Assembly: GCA_934435195.1 (NCBI GenBank)
Contig: CAKSAJ010000003.1
Span: forward strand, 62,001-126,000
Origin: an uncultured Schaedlerella sp.
GTDB lineage: Bacteria > Bacillota > Clostridia > Lachnospirales > Lachnospiraceae
Length of the DNA stretch: 64,000 nucleotides
Reading direction: 5' to 3'
In this document: positions 35,062-43,047 of the stretch, in pieces
Numbering within the stretch: the stretch's first letter is position 1
Layout: every line of letters begins with the position of its first letter
The notes under the pieces: model-generated
Told to the model about the DNA's origin: nothing
The model's database searches: none
The model's input: only the letters and a program-made list of their open reading frames with translations
Made by a program: the position numbers and the translations under genes

Positions 35062-35930
35062 TTTGCTGAGGTTCCTATTGTCTTAGGCTGATAACGCATA
35101 TCTGCCACCGTATACACTGTAATAAATGCCTTAGGATCGAGTTTATTAATATAACTCATCAACTTCTGATACTCGTTTTTATCTACAATAGTGATAATCT
35201 CATGTCTCTTATCCAGATTATAAGCACCAAATGCTTCATATATCGTTGCTCCGCTATGCAGATCATGGATAATAAACTGGCGGAGTTCCTCTTCATACTG
35301 AGTAATAATGCAAACTCGCCTCTTCAGATTTTGACCAAAGATAAAATGGTCCACTACCATACCATTGAAATATGTACCCAGAACACTTAGGACAACTGTC
35401 TTCTTATCATACACAAGTGCCGCTGACAATGCCACACACATCCCGGCTAACGACATAGCTTTTCCCATCTCTATATGCAAATATTTATTCATAATCTTTG
35501 CTACAATATCAAGACCTCCGGAAGATGCATTCATATTAAAAAGAATACTCAGACCTATGCTGACCACTAAAACATAACAAAGCACATCCAATTCCTGACT
35601 ATCTGTCAAAGAGCCGATATCCGGAAGAATACGTTCAAATATCCACAAAAAAACCGGCAATGCAACACTTGTATAAACTGTCTTTGTCCCAAATTCTTTA
35701 CCACATGTAATAAATCCGATCAACAGAAGTACTATATTCATAACCATTGTAATCACAGAGAGTGGCAATGGTATAAAATTTGTAAGGATGATTCCCAGAC
35801 CTGAAATACTACTGACCGAAGTGTGGCTGGGAACCAAAAAGAAATATACCGCCGCAGCAATAATAAATACTGCTACAGTCAACGTAAATATCTCCCTTAC
35901 AAGGTTTTTATAATCAAGTTGTTTTTCCAT
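35058..35930 (-). CDS. YitT family membrane protein (DUF161 + DUF2179)
   Basis: The 290-residue protein has five or six membrane segments (about 10-185) and a cytosolic C-terminal domain (about 200-280) with the DUF2179 pattern GATIYEAFGAYNLDKRHEIITIV (given in part). Function of the YitT family is unknown; it is widespread in Firmicutes. I placed the start at 35930, which gives the usual N-terminus; an ATG at 35990 lies inside the rubredoxin gene. The ribosome site is weak. It is third in the redox operon: hrb, rubredoxin, yitT, traX-like. Confidence 0.87.
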   Translation of the reverse strand: MEKQLDYKNLVREIFTLTVAVFIIAAAVYFFLVPSHTSVSSISGLGIILTNFIPLPLSVITMVMNIVLLLIGFITCGKEFGTKTVYTSVALPVFLWIFERILPDIGSLTDSQELDVLCYVLVVSIGLSILFNMNASSGGLDIVAKIMNKYLHIEMGKAMSLAGMCVALSAALVYDKKTVVLSVLGTYFNGMVVDHFIFGQNLKRRVCIITQYEEELRQFIIHDLHSGATIYEAFGAYNLDKRHEIITIVDKNEYQKLMSYINKLDPKAFITVYTVADMRYQPKTIGTSAK

Positions 35931-35944
35931 TTTACTAAAAATTC

Positions 35945-36100
35945 TTATTCTTCTGAGAATTGATCCTTTCCGGCCATGCATAACGGACATTCAAAATCTT
36001 CCGGCACATCTTCCCATTTTGTTCCTGGTTCAATACCACCTTCTGGATATCCCTGCTCCTCATCATATTCCCATCCACATAAATCACATACATACTTCAT
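35945..36100 (-). CDS. rubredoxin
   Basis: This 51-residue gene encodes a classic rubredoxin: MKYVCDLCGWEYD at the N-terminus and DFECPLCMAGKD near the end give two CxxC pairs (Cys5, Cys8, Cys38, Cys41) that bind one iron. GGAGATAATGAATT precedes the ATG. Rubredoxin carries electrons at low potential and in anaerobes feeds oxygen- and peroxide-reducing enzymes. It lies six bases from hrb, which contains a second rubredoxin domain, so the operon supplies two rubredoxin centres for one reductase system. Confidence 0.95.
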   Translation of the reverse strand: MKYVCDLCGWEYDEEQGYPEGGIEPGTKWEDVPEDFECPLCMAGKDQFSEE

Positions 36101-36106
36101 AATTCA

Positions 36107-36730
36107 TTATCTCCTTTCATATATTGGCTCGAAATCACTGATATCGTGTCCGCAAAGAGGACATGTATAATCCGGTGGAAGCTCGCTTCCTTCATAGACA
36201 TAATTACAAATCTTACATCTCCAGCCAACAATCTTCTTATCCTGAGGTATCTCTTTCTTCTTTGGTTTTACACGATTCTGATAATCAGCGTAAGTAAGTG
36301 GTTCGTTCTCATTCAATAACTTCGCATCTGTCACTTCTGCAATGAACAATGTGTGTGTGCCAAGATCCTGCTGTTCTAAAACTTTTCCACTAATAACAGC
36401 ACATGTCTGATATCCCAAATATGGTATAGCGTTATGATCAACCGGCAACGAAAGAGCTTTCATCTTATCCACATCTCTTCCTGACTGAAAACCAAAATGC
36501 TTAATTGTCTCAAAAGAACAATTCACATCCAGCAGACTCAATGCAAATATACCACTCTCTTTAATTAAATCACAAGTATAGTTACTATTCAAAACAGATA
36601 TTGCAATTCGAATCGGATTGTTCGCTACCTGCATGCAAGTGTTTGTAATACAGCCATTCACTTTCTCACCAGAACGAGTAGACAACATAAATACTCCATA
36701 CGACAGATTATAAAGCGCTTTTTTCTCCAT
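36107..36730 (-). CDS. hrb: high-molecular-weight rubredoxin (flavin reductase-rubredoxin fusion)
   Basis: The 207-residue protein joins an FMN-binding flavin reductase-like domain (about 1-155) to a C-terminal rubredoxin domain (about 166-200) with the CxxC pairs in WRCKICNYVY and YTCPLCGHDI. This is the Hrb architecture known from Moorella and other acetogens, where it passes NADH electrons to a flavodiiron oxygen reductase. Thr/Ser-rich FMN-site residues (GCITNTCMQVA) are present. An AAAGGAGG site sits ten bases before the ATG. The leader upstream is long and folded. Confidence 0.93.
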   Translation of the reverse strand: MEKKALYNLSYGVFMLSTRSGEKVNGCITNTCMQVANNPIRIAISVLNSNYTCDLIKESGIFALSLLDVNCSFETIKHFGFQSGRDVDKMKALSLPVDHNAIPYLGYQTCAVISGKVLEQQDLGTHTLFIAEVTDAKLLNENEPLTYADYQNRVKPKKKEIPQDKKIVGWRCKICNYVYEGSELPPDYTCPLCGHDISDFEPIYERR

Positions 36731-36746
36731 GTGACATACCTCCTTT

Positions 36747-36915
36747 GTTTATCTCAGTCGAGAAGACTCCCACCTCTTCAGGTGGCGAGTAATAGCAAAT
36801 TTGTCTCAGTGGGAGTCTAATCTCCGACTGAGATAAACGCTCCGCGAGGATGCGCAGTGATTCTGATAGGAATATGTCAGCTTCGCTGACCAGAATCACG
36901 CGCCAAGTCTCGCGG
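36747..36915 (-). promoter_or_regulatory. long highly folded leader of the hrb operon (possible structured RNA or IS605-type remnant)
   Basis: Two domains are evident. One has 14-bp arms GTTTATCTCAGTCG (36747-36760) and CGACTGAGATAAAC (36825-36838), with inner GACTCCCAC (36765-36773) pairing GTGGGAGTC (36809-36817) and a CCACCT/AGGTGG hairpin. The other has CCGCGAG (36842-36848) pairing CTCGCGG (36909-36915), enclosing GTGATTCTG/CAGAATCAC and GTCAGC/GCTGAC. It ends beside the hrb ribosome site and is GC-richer than its surroundings. The first domain resembles IS200/IS605 ends as I recall them, so remnant origin is possible; no known riboswitch is recognised. Confidence 0.6.
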
Positions 36916-36928
36916 CTGCTCGACTTGA

Positions 36929-36989
36929 ATATAGTAATAATTACTATTATTACTATATTTAATATAACTCACTTTTATAGTATTGTCAA
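36929..36989 (-). promoter_or_regulatory. promoter and palindromic operator of the hrb operon
   Basis: On the minus strand TTGACA (36984-36989) and TATATT (36961-36966) are 17 bases apart. Immediately downstream, over the expected start site, is a 13-bp inverted repeat ATATAGTAATAAT / ATTATTACTATAT (36929-36941, 36946-36958). A repressor there would block transcription. AT-rich palindromes of this kind occur with Fur/PerR-type regulators of oxidative-stress genes, but the exact box is not a clear match. Confidence 0.7.
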
Positions 36990-37048
36990 CTGCGAATTTT
37001 ATTATTCTTGCACTGTTACTCCATAATACTAGTAAGGTATGCCCTATC

Positions 37049-37078
37049 TTGTATATCAACATGTGCTTATGATATAAT
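37049..37078 (+). promoter_or_regulatory. promoter of the toxin mRNA
   Basis: TTGTAT (37049-37054) and TATAAT (37073-37078) are 18 bases apart. The leader, starting near 37085, has CCCCT (37092-37096) able to pair with AGGGG (37111-37115) of the toxin ribosome site. Confidence 0.65.
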
Positions 37079-37126
37079 AACAAGGCTACCGCCCCTAGAC
37101 AGGTAAGGAAAGGGGGTGTGTCAAAC

Positions 37127-37210
37127 ATGGAAATCCTTTTTTCATTTATTTTTTCTGTTGTGGCGAGTATAGTAGCCTATTATATTTGCAAATGGTTGGA
37201 CAGAAAATAG
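37127..37210 (+). CDS. 27-residue Fst-like membrane toxin peptide (type I toxin-antitoxin)
   Basis: The peptide has an MEILFSFIFSVVASIVAYYI hydrophobic helix followed by CKWLDRK, a positively charged tail. This is the form of type I membrane toxins: one helix with a short charged C-terminus. AAAGGGGG lies about eight to ten bases before the ATG. The direct repeat covers the start region, and an RNA antisense to it is predicted from the convergent promoter. I recall similar small peptides in many Lachnospiraceae genomes, but no name is certain. Overproduction without the antisense RNA is expected to damage the membrane; this is from the family, not seen here. Confidence 0.75.
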   Translation: MEILFSFIFSVVASIVAYYICKWLDRK

Positions 37211-37254
37211 TAGCTGGTAGTCAGCCGAAGGTTTAATCCACCTTGCCAAAACGG

Positions 37255-37329
37255 ACAAAAAGCCCCGGAGTTTGCGCCTCCGGGGCTTTTGCTGTGTCAA
37301 ACAAGGACACCTTTTTTCATTTATTGCCT
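37255..37329 (-). ncRNA. antitoxin RNA (RNA II-like), convergent to the toxin mRNA
   Basis: An extended -10 promoter on the minus strand, TTGCAA (37359-37364), 17 bases, TGC-TATAAT (37336-37341), predicts an RNA starting near 37329. It runs through the downstream direct repeat, complementary to the toxin start region, and ends at the shared terminator (37258-37290), about 75 nt. This matches the RNA II of pAD1 par. Confidence 0.75.
37258..37290. terminator. shared bidirectional terminator of toxin mRNA and antitoxin RNA
   Basis: A perfect 13-bp stem (AAAAGCCCCGGAG at 37258-37270, CTCCGGGGCTTTT at 37278-37290) has A- and T-runs on both sides, so it ends both converging transcripts. The 3' overlap there gives a second region of toxin-antitoxin complementarity. 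Confidence 0.9.
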
Positions 37330-37510
37330 ACAGGCATTATAGCATATGCACTTTTGTTTTGCAATATACCAAAATTTTATTAAAAAAATCCTCATATAAG
37401 AAGTTACTGTTCACAGTACCTGTAATGCAAAACGACCACTGCCGATTTCCTCTATTATAGCATTTAATCAATAAATGTACCTATTATTTTGTTTCTGATT
37501 TTTCTAACTT

Positions 37511-38575
37511 TTATGACGGATCAGAAAAGTGGATTAATACTTTCAGTTTACTTCCGCCATATTGGCTAAACTCTTCAAATGCTCTGTCTGCTTCATCTAA
37601 TTCATATTCCGATTTTTTCTTCGCATCTGTCGAATCTGGATTCATTACAATCTTTTCCAGATCAATTTCTCCACTTTTTACTAAGTCGATCAGTTCTGTA
37701 AAATCTGCTTTCAGTGCATTTCTTGATCCGAATATATTTAACTCCTTTTTCTGGATTAATGTAAAATTGAAATCCAGATTTTTCTTACCTACTCCAATCA
37801 GAACTATACGTCCGCCATAAGCTGCCGCATCAATACAATTCTGGAATGTAGATGGAAGTCCGACAGCTTCAATACAAACATCAAATCCATGATGCTCCCC
37901 TGTAATTTCATTTACACGGTTCATAAACTCTTCCTCGCTGTCATTCTTTATCATACCGGCAAGACCAAATGTTTCATATGCATATTGGAGTTTCTCTTCG
38001 GCAACATCTACAATATATACTTCTCCACCTTTTGCTTTTGCGGCAATTGCAGCAAGAACACCGATTGTTCCTGCACCGATGACAAGTACTTTATCACCTT
38101 TTTTCACATCTGCTCTTGATACCCCATGGTAACTGATGCAGAATGGTTCAATCAGTGCAAGCTGTTTTGGATTCAATCCTTTTCCATCATAAATCCTCTC
38201 AATCGGCATTGTGATATACTCGGAAAATGCTCCATCTCTCTGTGCTCCCATCGTTTCATTCGATTCACAGCAATTTACCAGTCCTCTCTCACAAGAGTAA
38301 CATTTCTGGCAATTGAAATATGGATTGCAGGTTACGATCATTCCCGGTTTTAATCCTCTGTCATTTTCACCGATTTCTACAATCTGTGCAGAAAACTCAT
38401 GTCCCGGTATTCTCGGATAGCTTGCATATGCAAAAGTTCCGCGATATGTCCCCAAATCACTTCCACAAATTCCACCATATAATAATTTTAATAATGCCTC
38501 TCCCTCTTTTACTTCTGGCATTTCCGTTTCTGTAACTGCAACCTTTCCCGGTTCAGAAATCATAATTGTTCTCAT
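37511..38575 (-). CDS. zinc-dependent alcohol/polyol dehydrogenase (MDR family)
   Basis: The 354-residue protein has the catalytic-zinc residues Cys in YGGICGSDLG (about 37) and the GHE motif (about 59-61), four structural-zinc cysteines in NCQKCYSCERGLVNCC-like spacing (about 89-104), and the NAD motif VIGAGTIGVLAA (about 166-177). It resembles sorbitol, xylitol and L-threonine/galactitol dehydrogenases. The ATG has GAGGAAAAAAAC upstream. It is the last gene of a three-gene operon, 29 bases after the glucose-dehydrogenase-like gene. The polyol is not known. Confidence 0.87.
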   Translation of the reverse strand: MRTIMISEPGKVAVTETEMPEVKEGEALLKLLYGGICGSDLGTYRGTFAYASYPRIPGHEFSAQIVEIGENDRGLKPGMIVTCNPYFNCQKCYSCERGLVNCCESNETMGAQRDGAFSEYITMPIERIYDGKGLNPKQLALIEPFCISYHGVSRADVKKGDKVLVIGAGTIGVLAAIAAKAKGGEVYIVDVAEEKLQYAYETFGLAGMIKNDSEEEFMNRVNEITGEHHGFDVCIEAVGLPSTFQNCIDAAAYGGRIVLIGVGKKNLDFNFTLIQKKELNIFGSRNALKADFTELIDLVKSGEIDLEKIVMNPDSTDAKKKSEYELDEADRAFEEFSQYGGSKLKVLIHFSDPS

Positions 38576-38604
38576 GTTTTTTTCCTCTCACTACATTCTT
38601 TTAT

Positions 38605-39810
38605 TTAACGTTCTCTATCAACATATTTTTCATTCCATATGACTGCGGTTTTCATTGGCGCACCTTTTGCATAAATTTTATTTTCATATGCATCAATCGG
38701 AGCCTCTGTAAATTCATCTTTACCTATCAATTCAACAATCTCATCATAACAGCTGTTTTGAAGTATCTGAATAGCCTCCTCCATATGATCCTGACGGAAA
38801 TTAATAGAACCGAATATCACCTGGTTTTTAAATCCGAACGGCATTGTATCGACTGTAATTTCCGGTCCCAATGAAAAAGAATTATAAATACCATTACAGC
38901 CTAGTACACCGTATTGGAATGCAATTTCATGTTCAATTGCTGCTCCGCTGGAACCGATAAATACTGTTGCAGTACCACCCAATTTTTCTTTAATTGCATC
39001 TGCAAGTTCTTCTTTTGTATCAAATGCACTTCTGACATAAGATGCTCCTGCCTGTTTTAGCGCAAATGCAACCTTTGGACTGTTTTCTTCGCTTCTTGCC
39101 ACGAAAACAATCTTCGCCTCCGGATATTTCTGACGAATCAAATCCCCGATAAACATACCTGTTGTTCCAAGCCCGAAAATACATACTCTGTCAAAGGTTT
39201 CCTTCTTCGCAATTTTTCTCGCCTCTTCTTCGCCGCATTTATATTGAGCCATTTTCACTCTGAAATTCTGAGCCTCTCCTATATCTTCCATTCGTTCTCT
39301 CTGGAAAATCATACAGGCATATGGGTCACTGAATACCAGCTTCTTACACAGATTAAGAGAAATTTTTCCATCCTTCACATAACCATCCGGGATTCTCAAT
39401 AGCATGTCGGGATTGTAATAATTTTTATCTGAAAACAAACCATCAGCCTGATCACATCCATATTCAAAATACGTTTCCTCTTCTGTATATCTGGTTGGAT
39501 CATAGCTGTTTCCTCCACGGATCAACACGATTGCAAAACGCTCTTCTGACGGTACCCATACAACACCCTCATGGCCATTGATCAATCTGTTACAGCCTTC
39601 CGGAAATTTAGGTTTTAATTTTCCTTCTCGCCCCATATTCATCAATGTGTAATCTGTTCCGCAAAATCCAACCAGAACACTCTCTGCGATCACACCTTCT
39701 TTTTCTTCCTCTCCTCTTAATCGTCTTCTTGGGATATTATTGATTTCAACATCTCCATATACTAATGGATTTTCTTCGCTATTCTGAAAATATGTTCCTT
39801 TTACAATCAT
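38605..39810 (-). CDS. glucose-dehydrogenase-like MDR family oxidoreductase
   Basis: The 401-residue protein has an unusual, longer MDR N-terminus. Cys in VGFCGTDYTLM (about 50), the INGHEG motif (about 77) and a Rossmann motif IFGLGTTGMFIG are visible; the structural-zinc cysteine cluster is not obvious. The nearest characterised relatives are archaeal-type glucose/sugar dehydrogenases, but identity is by pattern only. I chose the ATG at 39810 (AGGAGAGATAAG upstream) over 39828, which overlaps the amidohydrolase stop. It sits between the amidohydrolase and the alcohol dehydrogenase, so they probably act on successive products. Confidence 0.75.
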   Translation of the reverse strand: MIVKGTYFQNSEENPLVYGDVEINNIPRRRLRGEEEKEGVIAESVLVGFCGTDYTLMNMGREGKLKPKFPEGCNRLINGHEGVVWVPSEERFAIVLIRGGNSYDPTRYTEEETYFEYGCDQADGLFSDKNYYNPDMLLRIPDGYVKDGKISLNLCKKLVFSDPYACMIFQRERMEDIGEAQNFRVKMAQYKCGEEEARKIAKKETFDRVCIFGLGTTGMFIGDLIRQKYPEAKIVFVARSEENSPKVAFALKQAGASYVRSAFDTKEELADAIKEKLGGTATVFIGSSGAAIEHEIAFQYGVLGCNGIYNSFSLGPEITVDTMPFGFKNQVIFGSINFRQDHMEEAIQILQNSCYDEIVELIGKDEFTEAPIDAYENKIYAKGAPMKTAVIWNEKYVDRER

Positions 39811-39820
39811 CTTATCTCTC

Positions 39821-40699
39821 CTACTCAACCATGTTAATTATTTTTTCCGGAACTTCTAATTCTGGAAAACCATAAAATCCTTTTGCATTTTCTCCTAAGA
39901 TTTTTTTCTTTTCTTCATCCGATAAAGCAGTCGATTTTTCTATAAAATCTTTGCTCATCCCATAAGTTATGGCGGTCATTGTTCGTGGGTAATCACTTCC
40001 CCACATCAATTTTTCAACTCCACAAATCTCTATTGCCTTGCGTATTGCCTTGACAGCCGATGGATATGGATAAAATTCTTTGTGAAACAACCATGTAATC
40101 CCGCCACTTTCAATATAAACATTTTTATGCTTTGCCAACGCGATCTGCTTCTCCCAACCTTCTACCGTGACCATGCCAAAATGTCCGATCGCAATCCGCA
40201 GATTCGGATGCATCTCAATCAGTTGTTCCATATCACCTACTTGAAGTTCTCCATCCGCCATATCGATTGAAATAAATTTATTCAGCTTGTCTGCTTTTTC
40301 AAAAATCTCTTTATGATGCAACAAATTTTGATCGTTTAATCTGCCCCCACAGATTTTAATTCCATCAAACTGTTCTATCCATTTATCGTCTATTTCTTTT
40401 TCCTCATACAGACAACAGATTTTGATTCTTTCCGGATATTTCTTTCTACATTCCAATAAATATGCATCCTGATTACCATCGATATACTCTTGCGTCACCA
40501 CGCATCCACTGACTCTCGCATAATCCATATTTGCGATCAGCATTTCTACTGTATTACTTCCGTCCAGCATATAGGGTGGCATCATTTGACGTATCGCTCC
40601 GCCAAAATCACTTTTTCCTCCGCTTAATGCAAAGACTGGTTTTCCATTTACACGTCCCGCTTGTTTTTCCCAAAGATGTAAATGTGCATCAATAATCAT
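39821..40699 (-). CDS. amidohydrolase-family TIM-barrel hydrolase (possible lactonase)
   Basis: The 292-residue protein begins MIIDAHLHLWEKQ, the HxH metal motif of amidohydrolase-2 family enzymes. AIGHFGM (His, about 171) and WGSDYPRT (Asp, about 239) supply other metal ligands. Relatives include 2-pyrone-4,6-dicarboxylate lactonase and sugar lactonases, which would fit hydrolysis of a sugar lactone made by the neighbouring dehydrogenase. That is inference. I chose the ATG at 40699, which follows AAGGAGG by six bases; the longer frame to 40786 has no site. It is the first gene of the operon and divergent from an AraC regulator. Confidence 0.82.
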   Translation of the reverse strand: MIIDAHLHLWEKQAGRVNGKPVFALSGGKSDFGGAIRQMMPPYMLDGSNTVEMLIANMDYARVSGCVVTQEYIDGNQDAYLLECRKKYPERIKICCLYEEKEIDDKWIEQFDGIKICGGRLNDQNLLHHKEIFEKADKLNKFISIDMADGELQVGDMEQLIEMHPNLRIAIGHFGMVTVEGWEKQIALAKHKNVYIESGGITWLFHKEFYPYPSAVKAIRKAIEICGVEKLMWGSDYPRTMTAITYGMSKDFIEKSTALSDEEKKKILGENAKGFYGFPELEVPEKIINMVE

Positions 40700-40838
40700 C
40701 GTCATCCTCCTTTTTGTTTTTTCTATCTCGTTCTTGATTTCATTATAAAATCTATAGTACGATAATAATATTGGAACAGTGGACAAACCAGACTTATTTA
40801 TGTCCGATTAGCGTACTTTTAAAAAAGGGGTATACAGT

Positions 40839-41711
40839 ATGAAAAATGATAACTTATATATTACATTTTCGATAGGTGATTATCAGATTAATATATTGAA
40901 ATTTACATATGAATGTCAGACGTGGAATACACCTTCACATGCACATAGCTCGAACAGCTATGAAATTCATTATATTCCAAAAGGAAAAGGAACATTGATC
41001 AGCAATCAATGCTCCTATGAATTATATCCAAATATACTCTACACAACCGGCCCTCATATCGAGCATCAACAATATTCTGACTCTGATGATCCGACCTATG
41101 AGTATTGTATTTATTTAAGAATTGAAAAAGCACACGATACAAAAAAGAACTCTTCTGAAAACTCTATTATAGAACCGTTTTTACATTATCCGTTCTGGTA
41201 CGGAAAAGACTGTGCTAAGCTGCAAACTACCCTCGAAGCAATTTATCAGGAGTTTTCTGCTCCCGGCTCTGCCGCCCCAATTATGTTGCGTGCTCTTTTT
41301 ATGCAGTTCCTGGTTAAAATACTGCGAAACTACGAACCGGCTTCCAATGCTGCTATCACATATATTCCGATTCCTCTGGTGAAAGCTTACATCCTGATTG
41401 AAGATAGTTTTTTACTGGAATATGATACAATTACATTAAATGAATTATCACATCGTTTAGGATTAAGCACCAGACAGACCAGCCGGATTCTCTTTAATCG
41501 ATATGGACAGAACTTTCTCCAGAAAAGGACAGAAGCCAGAATGGCGGCAGCTGCTACCTTTTTAAAGGAAGGTAAACTTTCAATCTCTGAAATATCCGAC
41601 CGGTTGGGCTATTCTTATCCGAACCATTTTCATACAGCTTTTAAAAACTATTATAAGATGACGGTTTCTGAATATAAACAAAACATTTTGCGAAATGAAA
41701 CAGGGAGATGA
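40839..41711 (+). CDS. AraC family transcriptional regulator of the dehydrogenase operon
   Basis: The 290-residue protein has an N-terminal cupin-like sensor (about 1-150, with SHAHSSNSYEIHYIPKGKG, given in part) and a C-terminal pair of helix-turn-helix motifs (about 190-285: LNELSHRLGLSTRQTSRILF and ISEISDRLGYSYPNHFHTAFKNY, each given only in part). It is divergent from the amidohydrolase operon across 140 bases, so it probably controls it, as sugar-responsive AraC proteins do. The TGA stop lies within a bidirectional terminator. Confidence 0.9.
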   Translation: MKNDNLYITFSIGDYQINILKFTYECQTWNTPSHAHSSNSYEIHYIPKGKGTLISNQCSYELYPNILYTTGPHIEHQQYSDSDDPTYEYCIYLRIEKAHDTKKNSSENSIIEPFLHYPFWYGKDCAKLQTTLEAIYQEFSAPGSAAPIMLRALFMQFLVKILRNYEPASNAAITYIPIPLVKAYILIEDSFLLEYDTITLNELSHRLGLSTRQTSRILFNRYGQNFLQKRTEARMAAAATFLKEGKLSISEISDRLGYSYPNHFHTAFKNYYKMTVSEYKQNILRNETGR

Positions 41712-41738
41712 TTCGAACACCTCGAATCATCTCCCTGT
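41700..41738. terminator. bidirectional terminator between the AraC and DAACS genes
   Basis: A perfect 17-bp stem (ACAGGGAGATGATTCGA at 41700-41716, TCGAATCATCTCCCTGT at 41722-41738) separates two convergent genes. No long T-run follows in either direction, so efficiency is uncertain, but the stem is strong. Confidence 0.75.
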
Positions 41739-41750
41739 CATTTATACAAT

Positions 41751-43046
41751 TTATTCTGTCTCATAAAATACTTTTTTATCTAATGCTTTATTCTGATGTG
41801 CAACAATTGTTGTACATACTGCATCACCTGTGATATTAACAGCTGTTCTTGTCATATCCAGAATACGGTCGATACCCATGATCAGACCAATTGCCTCTAC
41901 CGGAAGTCCGACTGAGTTAAATACCATTGTCAGTGTAACCAGACCAACGCTTGGTACTCCGGCTGTTCCGACAGATGCAAGTGTTGCTGTTCCGATTACT
42001 GTAATATAATCTACCATGCTCAAATGGATTCCGAATGCCTGTGCCGCAAACACAACCGCAACTCCCTGCATGATGGATGTACCATCCATGTTGATGGTTG
42101 CTCCAAGTGGAATCGTAAATGAAGAAATCTTCTTGGAAACTCCAATCTTCTTAGAAAGTGTCTCAATAGAAAGCGGAATTGTTGCATTTGATGTCGCTGT
42201 TGAGAATGCAAATGCCATAACCGGGAAGAATTTCTTGATAAAACGGATTGGGTTCAATCCTGTAAAAACCTTCAAAAGGATCTGATATACTCCAAAACAC
42301 TGGATTGCAAGTGCCACAAGTACTGCGATCATATATTTTGCAAGTGGAATAAATGCACTAAATCCAATATTTGCAAATGTACGGCTGATCAGACAGAATA
42401 CACCGATTGGTGCCAGACTCATGATCATCATTGTCATTTCCATCATGATATCATTAAACTGACTGAAGAAGTTTGCAACTGTCTCTGCACGTTCTCCCAA
42501 TTTTGCAAGGATAACACCAATGATCAACGCAAAAACGATAACCTGAAGCATTGTTCCGCTTGCCAGTGAATTGATCGGATTATCCGGAATAATATTTAAA
42601 ATTGTATCTGTCAGTGAAGTTGCTTCCATTGTCTCAACAGTAGAAGCACTTGTCTGGATTGCACTCATGTCAAGCCCGATACCAGGATTGATCAAATTAC
42701 CAATGGATAATGCTACTGTTACGGCAAGTGCTGTTGTAGCAAGATAAAAGATCAAAGTTCTGACACCGACTGTTCCAAGCTTCTTTGTATCTCCGATGGC
42801 CATACTTCCACACACAAGAGAACAAAATACAAGTGGTACGACAAGCATCTTCATCAGACGGATAAATCCCTGTCCGATTACATAAAGCACACCTTCTACA
42901 ATAATATCATGTTTGATCTTGCTGTCCGGAATCAGATAACAAAGTACAATTCCAAAAACAGCACCTAAAATCAGAGCAATAAAAATCTTCGTCGTCAGGC
43001 CAAGTTTTTTCTCTTTCTTTTTTTCTTTCACATTCTTATTTTTCAT
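41751..43046 (-). CDS. dicarboxylate/amino acid:cation symporter (DAACS)
   Basis: The 431-residue protein is of the SLC1/GltPh fold, with eight helices and two re-entrant loops. FAFSTATSNATIPLS (HP1 serine-rich loop, about 266-280), TINMDGTSIMQGVAVVF (TM7, NMDGT motif) and GTAGVPSVGLVTL (HP2) mark the substrate site. It imports glutamate, aspartate, serine/threonine or C4-dicarboxylates with sodium or protons. The start at 43046 follows the SDR stop by one base (TAG-A-ATG) and has GGAGAAG as ribosome site, so the pair is cotranscribed. Confidence 0.92.
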   Translation of the reverse strand: MKNKNVKEKKKEKKLGLTTKIFIALILGAVFGIVLCYLIPDSKIKHDIIVEGVLYVIGQGFIRLMKMLVVPLVFCSLVCGSMAIGDTKKLGTVGVRTLIFYLATTALAVTVALSIGNLINPGIGLDMSAIQTSASTVETMEATSLTDTILNIIPDNPINSLASGTMLQVIVFALIIGVILAKLGERAETVANFFSQFNDIMMEMTMMIMSLAPIGVFCLISRTFANIGFSAFIPLAKYMIAVLVALAIQCFGVYQILLKVFTGLNPIRFIKKFFPVMAFAFSTATSNATIPLSIETLSKKIGVSKKISSFTIPLGATINMDGTSIMQGVAVVFAAQAFGIHLSMVDYITVIGTATLASVGTAGVPSVGLVTLTMVFNSVGLPVEAIGLIMGIDRILDMTRTAVNITGDAVCTTIVAHQNKALDKKVFYETE

Positions 43047-43047
43047 T

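Larger units (their letters stand above)
37117..37325 (+). repeat. direct repeat pair flanking the toxin gene and antitoxin RNA
   Basis: The 34-base stretch at 37117-37150, covering the toxin ribosome site edge and start codon, recurs at 37293-37325 with one indel and a few mismatches (both start TGTGTCAAACA and end CCTTTTTTCATTTATT). In Fst/par loci such repeats let the convergent antisense RNA pair with the toxin mRNA. Confidence 0.8.

Noticed and set aside
36747..36838. Invertible (phase-variable) promoter segment flanked by 14-bp inverted repeats
   Set aside because: The segment is only ~92 bp with a 64-base interior, contains no promoter, and no invertase gene is nearby; nested complementary arms suggest folding instead.
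36708..37128. Small minus-strand proteins in the hrb leader
   Set aside because: They overlap the hairpin domains and promoter, lack ribosome sites and show no domain.
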